NCBI GenBank assembly: GCA_036401335.1
Contig: DASWVC010000200.1
Span: forward strand, 1 to 34,397
Source of the DNA: DASWVC01 sp036401335
GTDB lineage: Bacteria > Verrucomicrobiota > Verrucomicrobiia > Chthoniobacterales > JAFAMB01
Length of the DNA stretch: 34,397 nt
Reading direction: 5' to 3'
Shown here: piece by piece, positions 8,143-15,672 of the stretch
Layout: the number at the start of each line of letters is the position of its first letter
Position numbering within the stretch: the first letter of the stretch is position 1
Made by a program: the position numbers and the translations under genes
The notes under the pieces: generated by a model
The model's database searches: none
The model's input: the letters and a program-made list of their open reading frames with translations, nothing else
What the model was told of the DNA's origin: nothing

Positions 8143-9258
8143 ATGTTGTCATTGGAGAACGCCCAAACAGATGCCGGCCGATCGCCATGGTCCATCTTTA
8201 GGGCCGTGTTGATCGCTGGGACGGTTGCCGTCGCGCTGGCAGGCTGCGCAACGCCCTCTCAGCTGTCGTCGAACGACCGGCAGCAGATCGTAAAAAGGAC
8301 TTTCGTCATTACCGGCGCCTCCAGCGGCTTTGGCCAGGGCGTGGCGCTCAGGCTGGCCTCCTACGGCGCCAACGTCGTGCTGGCCGCCCGGCGGACGGAG
8401 TTGCTCGAAGAGGTGGCCCGCAGGGTCACCGCCGCTGGCGGAACGCCACTGGTCGTGACCACCGATGTGGGCCGGCCGGGCGATGTCGAGAAACTCGCCA
8501 GAGCCGCCGTGGCCCGATTTGGCCGCATCGACGTCTGGATCAACAACGCCGGCGTGGGCGCAATCGGGCGCTTCTGGGACATCCCGGTAGAGGATTATTC
8601 GCGCCTGATCGACATCAACCTCAAAGGCGTGATCTACGGCAGCTCTGCGGCGATCCGGCAGTTCCGCGCCCAAGGTTACGGGACCCTTGTGAATGTCGGT
8701 TCGGTTGACAGTGAGGTGCCCCTTGCTTACCAGGGCGTTTACTCCGCCTCAAAGGCTGGCGTGTTCAGCCTTGGGCGCGTGCTCAACGAAGAGATCCGGC
8801 TTAGCGACGTCAAGTCGATCAAAGTGGCAACCATCATGCCTTGGGCTGCGGACACGCCCTGGTGGGAGCACGCCGCCAACTACAGCGGCGGCACACCGCG
8901 CATGGCCCCGGTGGATGACCCGCAGAAAGTGGTCAACGCGATCGTCTGGGCGTCGCTTCACCCCAAAGAGGCCGTCCCTGTCGGCGGGAGGGCGGAAGGG
9001 TCGTACATTTCTCACCGCCTGTTTCCCAAGCTCACCGAAAACCTTGCCGCAAACCTGTCGCACCGGGAACAGATAGAGAAATCAGCTCCGGCCCCACCGA
9101 CCTCAGGCACGCTGCACCAGCCGATGCAGTCGGGCCGGACAGTGGATGGCGGCGTCAGGCTCCGGATGAAAAAAGAAGATCAGCAGCGCCGCGAACGGGG
9201 CAGCACGGGCACCGGCGCTTCCATGCCACCAGGGTCAGAACCGCCGGCGGTGGACTGA
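8143..9258 (+). CDS. Short-chain dehydrogenase with a lipoprotein signal
   Basis: This 371-residue protein is a classical SDR oxidoreductase preceded by what looks like a lipoprotein export signal. Counting from the ATG at 8143, the leader runs to the lipobox LAGC at 32-35, preceded by a hydrophobic stretch (AVLIAGTVAVA). The Rossmann motif TGASSGFG is at 57-64, NNAG at 134-137, the catalytic Ser at about 187, and YSASK at 200-204 (Tyr200, Lys204). A hydrophilic tail of about 60 residues, rich in Gly, Ser, Arg and Pro, follows the SDR fold. SDRs bind NAD(P) and are normally cytosolic, so an exported or membrane-anchored form is unusual. A GTG at 8137, two codons earlier in frame, is an alternative start. 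The gene is divergent from the ABC operon. Confidence 0.88.
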   Translation: MLSLENAQTDAGRSPWSIFRAVLIAGTVAVALAGCATPSQLSSNDRQQIVKRTFVITGASSGFGQGVALRLASYGANVVLAARRTELLEEVARRVTAAGGTPLVVTTDVGRPGDVEKLARAAVARFGRIDVWINNAGVGAIGRFWDIPVEDYSRLIDINLKGVIYGSSAAIRQFRAQGYGTLVNVGSVDSEVPLAYQGVYSASKAGVFSLGRVLNEEIRLSDVKSIKVATIMPWAADTPWWEHAANYSGGTPRMAPVDDPQKVVNAIVWASLHPKEAVPVGGRAEGSYISHRLFPKLTENLAANLSHREQIEKSAPAPPTSGTLHQPMQSGRTVDGGVRLRMKKEDQQRRERGSTGTGASMPPGSEPPAVD

Positions 9259-9292
9259 GGTCCATGCTTGCAACCAAGAGGGCGCTTGAGGC

Positions 9293-9314
9293 GGTCGCGC
9301 AGGGACACGCGACC
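9293..9314. terminator. Hairpin between convergent genes, possible two-way terminator
   Basis: GGTCGCG (9293-9299) and CGCGACC (9308-9314) form a perfect 7-bp stem with an 8-base loop. It lies in the 91-bp gap between the 3' ends of the convergent SDR and nagB-fusion genes, which is where a shared terminator would be expected. No T-tract follows on either strand, so a classical intrinsic terminator is not proven. Confidence 0.35.
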
Positions 9315-9349
9315 CTGCCAGAGGGCGCGGGTCAGAACACGCTGTCCGG

Positions 9350-11269
9350 CTACCGCCGCGCGGCGACGTCCCGATGCCGTCGGAACGCTTCCATGGCCTC
9401 GTACTCTGCGAGCCCTAACGCATCGAATCGCCGGGCCGTCGCGCGATTGGTGTGTTCCGCCGCCTGCCAGCTTTCACTTGCTGGCTTTTCAAGGAACGGC
9501 GTCTGGCGGCGCTGGGAACGGTGATGGTACAAACAATCCAGTTTCGTGGCGAGTTCGTCAGGACTAAGCGGCACCGCCATGTCGATCTCGTGCGGCAGCC
9601 AGGGCCTCTCAACGGATTCGTAAACCCACACCTGACAGTTGTTCATCCACGGCTGGTCCGCACCATCCGCAAGCGCCTGCATCACCAATTGGAATGAGAG
9701 GCCCGCCACGCTGCCCGGCTCTGCGCCCGAGCCGGTCAGGTATATTTGGTGGGGCTGAATGCGCTCGCATACGCTTTTCAGCGCCGCAACGTCCTCGGCT
9801 GACGGCTTGAACTGCCGGTACCCTCCCTCCTGGTAGAACGGCAGGTCGAGAAACACCACCCTGGACGGGTCCAGGCACAAAATGTGACATGAAGCCCGCG
9901 CCTCGGCCCTGCGGATCAAACCCTTGAACTGCCGCAGGTCGGCGCTGTCTTCGTCAGCCGAAGCTTTGCTTTCTAGTTCCCGGGTCAACGCTTCAAGCCG
10001 GTTTCTTCCCTGAACGTCCTGGCTGCCACTCAGCTCATGGAGGAAACTGACCGCCATCCGGGCTTCGTCGTCGGGCACGCCCAGATTTCCCGAAGTAAGG
10101 TAGGCAAACGTCACGTCGTGTTGATGACGGACCAAACGGTTCACGGTGCCCGCCATCGCCAGTTCTGCATCTAATGGTTCCGGGCCTAAAACAAGCACCC
10201 GCTTTTTTGCGGGCGTGGCCGGCACCGGCCGGTTCGAGTCGTCGGCATCGGGTTTGCCCCCTGGCCAACCGGTGATCGTGCGTTGAAGGTCGTTGAACAC
10301 ACGGATGTTCAGGCCGTAAGCAGATCCGGTCTCGACCAGCAGGCCTGCCAGCCCATTCTCCGAGTAATCTTCGTCACGCAGGCGCAGCACCGGCTTTTTC
10401 AAATCGTCCGCCAACGAAATCACGGCTTTTCGAACGACCGAAGGCGTCCATTCAACCGGCCCCACTTTCCAGGGAGCCCGGTAGCGGGTGAGGTCTCCGG
10501 CCGCCGATTGATCGATGAAACAGTGGCACTGGGGGTGCCGCTGAAGAAAACTGGCAGGCACGGCGTCGGTTACCGGACCTTCGATGGCTGCATGCAGGAT
10601 GGAGGCCTTGGATTCTCCCCACGCAAAGAGAAACAATCCGGCGGCCTCAAGGATCGTGCCGACCCCCATGGTGATCGCGTAGGCCGGCACGTTGACTTCG
10701 CCGCGAAAGTCGCGCGCCGCATCCCGCCGGGTCAACCGGTCCAGGGCTACCATCCGGGTGCGGGAATCCACCGCAGAACCGGGTTCATTAAACCCAATGT
10801 GCCCGGTCCGCCCGATCCCGAGGATTTGAAGGTCGATGCCGCCGGCGTCCCGGATGGTTTGCTCGTAGCGCTGACAATACGCAAAGGCGTCGGCACGGGG
10901 CACCAGGCCGTCCGGCACGTGGATGTTCTCGCTCCGAACATCGATGCTCCGGAAGAGTTGCACTTCCATGAAGTGGCGGTAACTCTGCGGGTGCTGCGGC
11001 GCCAACCCATAATATTCATCGAGGTTGAAGGTAACGACGTTCCGGAAGGAGAGGCCTTCTTCACGGTGCAGCCGGATGAGTTCCCGGTACAACTTGACGG
11101 GCGTTGAACCCGTGGCAAGTCCGAGCACCGCAGGGCGACTCTGCGCCTGGCGGTCGCGGATCAAGCGGGCGATGGAAGCCCCGACGATCCGGACGGCCTC
11201 GTCGGGGGTTGAACAAACGCTCGTCCTAATGCGTTCGTATTGCTCCCGTTCGGTTGGAGCCGTTTCCAT
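9350..11269 (-). CDS. NagB-type glucosamine-6-phosphate deaminase fused to a PIG-L-like domain
   Basis: This 639-residue protein joins two domains. Residues 1 to about 265 form a NagB deaminase/isomerase (glucosamine-6-phosphate to fructose-6-phosphate plus ammonia). It has the phosphate loop GLATGSTP (50-57), FNLDEY with Asp84, and GHIGFNEP with His157 and Glu162. Residues about 355-570 resemble a PIG-L/LmbE deacetylase, the arrangement known from Bacteroidetes-type NagB proteins of similar length. In this copy the metal-binding motif PHPDD is replaced by PEPLD (363-367), and the usual HGTH-like motif reads EPGSVAG (517-523). The tail domain therefore probably does not hydrolyse anything and may be structural or regulatory. 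The gene is last in the operon, 3 bp after the stand-alone nagB. Confidence 0.93.
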   Translation of the reverse strand: METAPTEREQYERIRTSVCSTPDEAVRIVGASIARLIRDRQAQSRPAVLGLATGSTPVKLYRELIRLHREEGLSFRNVVTFNLDEYYGLAPQHPQSYRHFMEVQLFRSIDVRSENIHVPDGLVPRADAFAYCQRYEQTIRDAGGIDLQILGIGRTGHIGFNEPGSAVDSRTRMVALDRLTRRDAARDFRGEVNVPAYAITMGVGTILEAAGLFLFAWGESKASILHAAIEGPVTDAVPASFLQRHPQCHCFIDQSAAGDLTRYRAPWKVGPVEWTPSVVRKAVISLADDLKKPVLRLRDEDYSENGLAGLLVETGSAYGLNIRVFNDLQRTITGWPGGKPDADDSNRPVPATPAKKRVLVLGPEPLDAELAMAGTVNRLVRHQHDVTFAYLTSGNLGVPDDEARMAVSFLHELSGSQDVQGRNRLEALTRELESKASADEDSADLRQFKGLIRRAEARASCHILCLDPSRVVFLDLPFYQEGGYRQFKPSAEDVAALKSVCERIQPHQIYLTGSGAEPGSVAGLSFQLVMQALADGADQPWMNNCQVWVYESVERPWLPHEIDMAVPLSPDELATKLDCLYHHRSQRRQTPFLEKPASESWQAAEHTNRATARRFDALGLAEYEAMEAFRRHRDVAARR

Positions 11270-11272
11270 GAC

Positions 11273-12064
11273 CTAGGTCTGAAAGGCCTGCCACTCCGGT
11301 TCGTGCTCGAAAATCCAGTCGTAGTAATCCCTGCCTTTAAGTTCCCGGGCGGCCTCCTCATCTACGATTACCTTGCAGTTGGCATGCAACTGCATTGCCG
11401 ACGCACTGATCATGGCGGTAATGGGTCCTTCAACTGCTTTGGCCAGGATGGAGGCCTTGGCGGCACCGGTCGCGAGCAGGAGCAATTCCCGCGCATCCAG
11501 GATGGTGCCTACGCCCATCGTGAGGGCTCGCGGAGGTACCTTGTCGGGATCTCCCCCGAACATGGCTGCATTTTGCCGGCGGGTAAGGGGCGTGAGCGCC
11601 TTTTCCCGTGTGCGGGACCTGAACGCCGACAGAGGTTCGTTGAAGCCGATGTGGCCCGCCTCACCGATGCCCAGGAGTTGCACGTCGATGCCCCCGGCAT
11701 CCCGGATCTCGTGCTCGTAGCGGGCTGACTCTGCGGCCAAGTCCGGTGCCATCCCGTCCGGGACATGGGTGTTCGCCAGATCCGCCTTCACCCGGCTGAA
11801 GAGGTGATGGTTCATGTAATAACGGTAAGAACGCTCGTCTTCGGCGGGGATGCCGACGTACTCGTCGAGGTTGAAGGTGCGGCAACGCGAGAAATCCAAG
11901 CCCCCTTTTTCCCGCATCGCGACCAGCCCATTGTAGACGCGCTCCATGGTGCGGCCGGTGGCCAGCCCCAGGACCAGGTCGGGCTTGGAGCGCAAACGCG
12001 CTGCAATCAGGCGGGCGGCGAGGTCGGCCGCCTGCTCGGCATCGGGTCGAATGATCACTTCCAT
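11273..12064 (-). CDS. nagB: Glucosamine-6-phosphate deaminase
   Basis: This 263-residue protein has the standard NagB length and architecture. The phosphate-binding loop GLATGRT is at 33-39, FNLDEY at 64-69 with catalytic Asp67, and GHIGFNEP at 137-144 with His138 and Glu143. The position of E. coli Asp141 is Ala136; relatives also vary there, so I do not take this as inactivation. It converts glucosamine-6-phosphate to fructose-6-phosphate and ammonia in the cytosol. The open frame extends upstream to 12307, but that stretch lies inside the PIG-L gene in another frame. The ATG at 12064, 4 bp after the PIG-L stop, gives the family N terminus. The next gene encodes a second NagB with an extra domain. 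Confidence 0.94.
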   Translation of the reverse strand: MEVIIRPDAEQAADLAARLIAARLRSKPDLVLGLATGRTMERVYNGLVAMREKGGLDFSRCRTFNLDEYVGIPAEDERSYRYYMNHHLFSRVKADLANTHVPDGMAPDLAAESARYEHEIRDAGGIDVQLLGIGEAGHIGFNEPLSAFRSRTREKALTPLTRRQNAAMFGGDPDKVPPRALTMGVGTILDARELLLLATGAAKASILAKAVEGPITAMISASAMQLHANCKVIVDEEAARELKGRDYYDWIFEHEPEWQAFQT

Positions 12065-12068
12065 GGCG

Positions 12069-12959
12069 TCAATTCTGGGTGGGGGTGAGAAACAAGGGGC
12101 GCAAATCGTCCTGGCTCGAGAGCGCCCGGCCCCGATCCAGCACCTGCTGCAGCCGGCCGTCGGCCCAGTGGCGCAAGCGGTAGAGCGTGGCAAACGTAAA
12201 CCGCGGTGCGGTGCCGCCCTGACCACCGACCAACTCGGCCCCGCGCCGCACGTTGTCCACCATCCAAGCCGGCAAGCGCACGTGGTAGGGGTTGCGCGCG
12301 ACCTCACCCACGTGCAGCGAAAGCGCGGTCACCAACTCGGCCACGTCCGCGGCGCTGGACTCAACCATAAGGTTGGGCGTGTCCATGGCGCCCCAGTATT
12401 CCGTCTCCACCGTGCGGCAGGTTAGCCCCGGACACCGGGCCAGGGCTTCGAGCACCAGCTGATGGGTGCCAAGGTGAGTTTGATTCCAGTCGTCGGCGTG
12501 CGGCGCAAAAACAATGGAGGGGCGGTGCGCGCTCAAAATGCCGGCGATCGCATCGACGGAGGCGGACCACCGTTTGGGATCCTGCTTGCGTGCGGTCAAG
12601 TTGATTCCTTCCAGGCCCTTTTCGGCTGCTGCGACCAGCCCGAAGCCGATGTAATCGCAAGCGTTCTGCAGTTCATGCCACCGCCCGGCGCGGCGCTCCA
12701 ACCTACTGCCAAACGTGACCGCCACGTTGACCACGTTCACATTTAGTTCGTGCCGCAGCCGTAACGGCAGGCCGCCGATGATGACCTCGTCGTCGGGGTG
12801 GGGCGCAAAAATCAGCGCGGTAGGCGCGTCCGACGTCAGGGACGGGTGTTCGGGCAGAGTCAGGCTCGTCGGACTCAAGGCCTCGCCCTTGGCCAAAAGC
12901 CGCACAAAGTCGTCCACCCAGGCGGGGTACGGGTTGTTCGTGGCAGTTGGTTCCTTCAT
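12069..12959 (-). CDS. PIG-L family deacetylase, intact metal site
   Basis: This 296-residue PIG-L/LmbE deacetylase removes acetyl groups from N-acetylglucosamine-type substrates in known family members. It carries the zinc motif PHPDDE at 53-58 and the second motif HLGTH at 162-166, within APHADDWNQTH. There is no signal peptide, so it should be cytosolic. The start at 12959 overlaps the kinase stop by 4 bp (ATGA). An upstream extension to 13118 would lie inside the kinase gene and has no family similarity. It lies between a glucosamine kinase and nagB, and no nagA is visible in the operon. I infer that it supplies the deacetylation step for GlcNAc or a related amino sugar. Whether the substrate is free, phosphorylated or oligomeric cannot be told. 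Confidence 0.9.
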   Translation of the reverse strand: MKEPTATNNPYPAWVDDFVRLLAKGEALSPTSLTLPEHPSLTSDAPTALIFAPHPDDEVIIGGLPLRLRHELNVNVVNVAVTFGSRLERRAGRWHELQNACDYIGFGLVAAAEKGLEGINLTARKQDPKRWSASVDAIAGILSAHRPSIVFAPHADDWNQTHLGTHQLVLEALARCPGLTCRTVETEYWGAMDTPNLMVESSAADVAELVTALSLHVGEVARNPYHVRLPAWMVDNVRRGAELVGGQGGTAPRFTFATLYRLRHWADGRLQQVLDRGRALSSQDDLRPLFLTPTQN

Positions 12960-13876
12960 TTCCGGCTCGCTTCCGTAGACGGGCCGCCTTGGACGGCGTT
13001 GCGAATCATGAACAGCGCGCCGTGCACGGCGTCCAGCTTGCAGGGCACGAGCCGCGCCCGAAGCGCCTCTCCCAGCCACGGTTCGATGAAGGGCGCCAAC
13101 CCGCCGAGGAGGCTGCACGGCAGCGCTTGATCCAAACTCTGGGCGGCCATGGCGGCCCCGAGCCGGTCGATCTCATGCGCCGCCTGCTGAATAAGGGTCA
13201 GGGCGAGCGGAGTCCGGCGCTTTACGTGCTCAATGACCAGCGGCGCGATTTGGGCAAACTGGGTAGCATTGGCTTGATTGGCCCAGACCACCAGGCGGAC
13301 CAGGTCACTCCCAAAGTGGGCGTGCACGGTTTCCAACAGCGGCGAAGGACCGCTGCGGCCGTCCAACCATTGCAGGGTCAAACGCACGGCCTCCAACCCT
13401 AACCAGGCGCCGCTGCCTTCGTCGCCGTGAGGAAAACCCCAACCGCCGACTTTGCATTCCCGGCTTCCCTCGATCTGGTACGCCACCGTGCCGGTGCCAA
13501 TGGCGATCAAGGCGCCGTCGCGGCCGGCGTGCGCGCCCAGGCAGGAGGTGTACCCGTCCGACTTGAGCACCAGTCGGGCAAAAGGATGGCGGCTGTTAAC
13601 AAACTGGTCGCAAGCGGCGGCGACTTCCGTGCCCGCAAGCCCGGCGCCGCAATGGAAACGGTACCCCTCGGCGTCAAGGCGCAAGCCGGCCTGTGCCATC
13701 GCTTGTTGAAGGGCCTCATGGATGGACCGCCAGCTTCCCTCCACCGACAGCCGGATGTTGGCGGGTCCACCGTGGCCTTCGCCGAGGACCTCGTGCTGCG
13801 CGTTCTCCACCCGCACCAGAGTCTTCGTGGCGCCCCCGTCAATGCCGATGTAAAGATCTTGCGTGGGGACGGTCAT
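12956..13876 (-). CDS. gspK: Glucosamine kinase-like (GspK, BadF/BadG/BcrA family)
   Basis: This 306-residue sugar kinase belongs to the ASKHA fold, BadF/BadG/BcrA family. It opens with the phosphate-1 motif GIDGGATKT (11-19). GTGTVAY (127-133) is the second ATP motif, and GGWGFPHGDEGSGAWLG (144-160) is the family hallmark. Features shared with the Vibrio glucosamine kinase GspK as I recall it include GPANIRLSVE (37-46), the acidic DGYTSCLGAH (107-116) and VVWANQ further on. I therefore favour glucosamine over GlcNAc as substrate, although NAGK-type enzymes are close relatives. A good ribosome site (GGAGG) precedes the ATG at 13876, which overlaps the MFS stop by 4 bp. Its 3' end overlaps the PIG-L start in the same way, so the three genes are probably translationally coupled. 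Confidence 0.88.
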   Translation of the reverse strand: MTVPTQDLYIGIDGGATKTLVRVENAQHEVLGEGHGGPANIRLSVEGSWRSIHEALQQAMAQAGLRLDAEGYRFHCGAGLAGTEVAAACDQFVNSRHPFARLVLKSDGYTSCLGAHAGRDGALIAIGTGTVAYQIEGSRECKVGGWGFPHGDEGSGAWLGLEAVRLTLQWLDGRSGPSPLLETVHAHFGSDLVRLVVWANQANATQFAQIAPLVIEHVKRRTPLALTLIQQAAHEIDRLGAAMAAQSLDQALPCSLLGGLAPFIEPWLGEALRARLVPCKLDAVHGALFMIRNAVQGGPSTEASRK

Positions 13877-15624
13877 GAAGCCCTCCGTTGTTGCAGGGAA
13901 GCGCTTGCCTTTGACCCTCCCTTGTCAAAATACGCCTCGATTTCTTCCAGCGTCTTGCCTTTGGTTTCCGGCAGGAAGAACGCCGCCGTGATGAAATAAA
14001 TCACCGTGCAACCGGCCCAGAAAAAGAACATGGCCGAGTAGCCGTAATTGCCGACCGTCGGCAGAAACACCGTTGCAATTGCGGTCGAGACCCCTTGGTT
14101 CAACAACAGCGCGATGCCCATGCCGGTCGAACGGATTCGGGTCGGCATCAACTCCGAAAGGGCAAGCCACACCACCACTCCCGGGCCCACCGAGAACGAC
14201 GCGATAAAGAGGCAGAGGCAGGCCGTGACGAGCCAACCTGTGGCTTCTGTAGGGACAGGACCGTACAGGGCGCGCTTGATGACCGGCGGCGCGTTGGGGG
14301 CTTTCGGGTCCGGGGCGATGCGCAGCACCGGGTCGGGGTCGTTGCTCAAAACCGTGTCGACCTTGTCACCGCCGCCGTAGGAATAGAAAACCGTGAGCGC
14401 CATGGGACGTCCTCCCACTGCCGGTCCCAGAGTGGTCTCGTTTACCGGGAGGGTCATCCCCGCACCGCTGACCGCCGTTTGCACTTTGTCTCTAACGTCC
14501 ACGCGTTTGGACTCGAATCCACGGAACACCAGGGCTCCCGCCAAAAGCGCGAGAATGATGCCGCCGGTGCCGATCTTAAGCAGAAACTTCCGGCCTTTTC
14601 GGTCCACCAAGGCCACCGCCACCATCGTCATTACGCAGTTGAGCACCTTGACGGCAACGTCGCCTTTAGTCGCCAGGCTCGCGGTCATGCCCGCCTGCTT
14701 CAGAATGACCACCAGAAAGCCCAGGATCGAGTTGATGCCGGTCGCCTGGTTGCAGGCGAGGATGATGCAGGCAAGCACAAACGGGATCACGTACTTGCGC
14801 TGCAGCAGCGAACCGGATGTGCGGGAAACGCCCGACTCCGGAGTTCCCGGGGCCGCGGTCGCCATTTCGCGGATCTCCACTTCGGCTTCTTCCTCGGTGC
14901 AGGACCGGCGCAAGGCCGCGAAAGCCTGCTCCTTCTTGCCACGACGAAACAGCCAGCGCGGCGATTCGCTCACCAGGAAAGCGCCAATGAAAAAAATCAG
15001 GCCGGGGTAAATCACCGACAGAAACATGCCGCGCCACGCATGGTTTTGAGCGGCCCGGACAAGTTCCGCATTGCCCGCGGCCGCGGCGATCGCCGCTTCG
15101 GCCCGCTGCGTATAAAACAATCCCACCACAGCGGCCACCACGATGCCGAACGTGAGCATGAACTGGAAGATCGCCGTGCCCTGGCCACGGCTTTTTGCAC
15201 TGAGGCATTCGGCGAGGTACAGCGGCACCACGACCGCGATGACGCCGCCGCTCATGCCTTGCAACAGGCGGCCCAGGAACAGCGGCACAAACCCTTGGGA
15301 GATGACGATTAACCCCACACTCGCGACAAACATCAGGCCGCTGACGATCATCATTTTCTTGCGGCCGAACCAATCCGCCAGCACGCCGGCCACGAGCGAA
15401 GAGACCATGCTGCCACCCAGCACGGCGGCAACGATGATCGAGGTCTGTTCGACCGTGAGGTTGATTGTCTTACTCAGGTAGAGTAACGCGGCCGCGATAA
15501 TGCCGACGTCAATGCCGTAGAGCAGGCCGCCCATGCCCGCGACAAACAGCAAGAGCTTTCCGTAAAGGGCGGTGTTGGACGACGGCGCGGAAAGGGCGGT
15601 GCTGGTGGAAGTGGGATTAGCCAT
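13873..15624 (-). CDS. Sugar-porter MFS transporter with a large extramembrane insertion
   Basis: This 583-residue major facilitator protein is of the sugar-porter family. The loop 2-3 motif DWFGRK is at 84-89, SPRWLFRRGKK at 221-231, DRKGRK at 341-346 and PETKGKTLEEIE at 552-563. Helices flank these motifs in the usual 12-TM order. Between helix 9 (about 351-368) and helix 10 (about 463-483) there is an insertion of roughly 90 residues (370-462), hydrophilic and rich in Pro, Asp, Gly and Val, where the family normally has a short outer loop. It should face the periplasm and may be a docking or gating domain. The gene sits between the SIS gene (48 bp gap) and the glucosamine kinase (4-bp overlap), so the cargo is probably an amino sugar. 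Confidence 0.9.
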   Translation of the reverse strand: MANPTSTSTALSAPSSNTALYGKLLLFVAGMGGLLYGIDVGIIAAALLYLSKTINLTVEQTSIIVAAVLGGSMVSSLVAGVLADWFGRKKMMIVSGLMFVASVGLIVISQGFVPLFLGRLLQGMSGGVIAVVVPLYLAECLSAKSRGQGTAIFQFMLTFGIVVAAVVGLFYTQRAEAAIAAAAGNAELVRAAQNHAWRGMFLSVIYPGLIFFIGAFLVSESPRWLFRRGKKEQAFAALRRSCTEEEAEVEIREMATAAPGTPESGVSRTSGSLLQRKYVIPFVLACIILACNQATGINSILGFLVVILKQAGMTASLATKGDVAVKVLNCVMTMVAVALVDRKGRKFLLKIGTGGIILALLAGALVFRGFESKRVDVRDKVQTAVSGAGMTLPVNETTLGPAVGGRPMALTVFYSYGGGDKVDTVLSNDPDPVLRIAPDPKAPNAPPVIKRALYGPVPTEATGWLVTACLCLFIASFSVGPGVVVWLALSELMPTRIRSTGMGIALLLNQGVSTAIATVFLPTVGNYGYSAMFFFWAGCTVIYFITAAFFLPETKGKTLEEIEAYFDKGGSKASASLQQRRAS

Positions 15625-15672
15625 AGGAGGTTGCGGTCAGTGATTCGGGTGGCAAAAGCTCAGCGCGAAACG

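Noticed and set aside
11273..12064. NagB judged inactive because E. coli Asp141 is replaced by Ala
   Set aside because: NagB relatives with GHIGFNEP vary at this position, and the other catalytic residues are intact.
12065..12307. Longer start for nagB at 12307
   Set aside because: The extra 81 residues lie inside the PIG-L gene in another frame and have no NagB similarity; the ATG at 12064 gives the family N terminus.
12960..13118. Longer start for the PIG-L gene at 13118
   Set aside because: The Arg-rich extension overlaps the kinase gene. The ATG at 12959 shows the usual 4-bp operon overlap.
14095..15312. Long open frame (405 codons) on the plus strand opposite the MFS gene
   Set aside because: It is rich in Arg, His and Gln with no family motif, and lies wholly opposite a clear transporter gene. 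It is an antisense shadow of GC-rich coding DNA.
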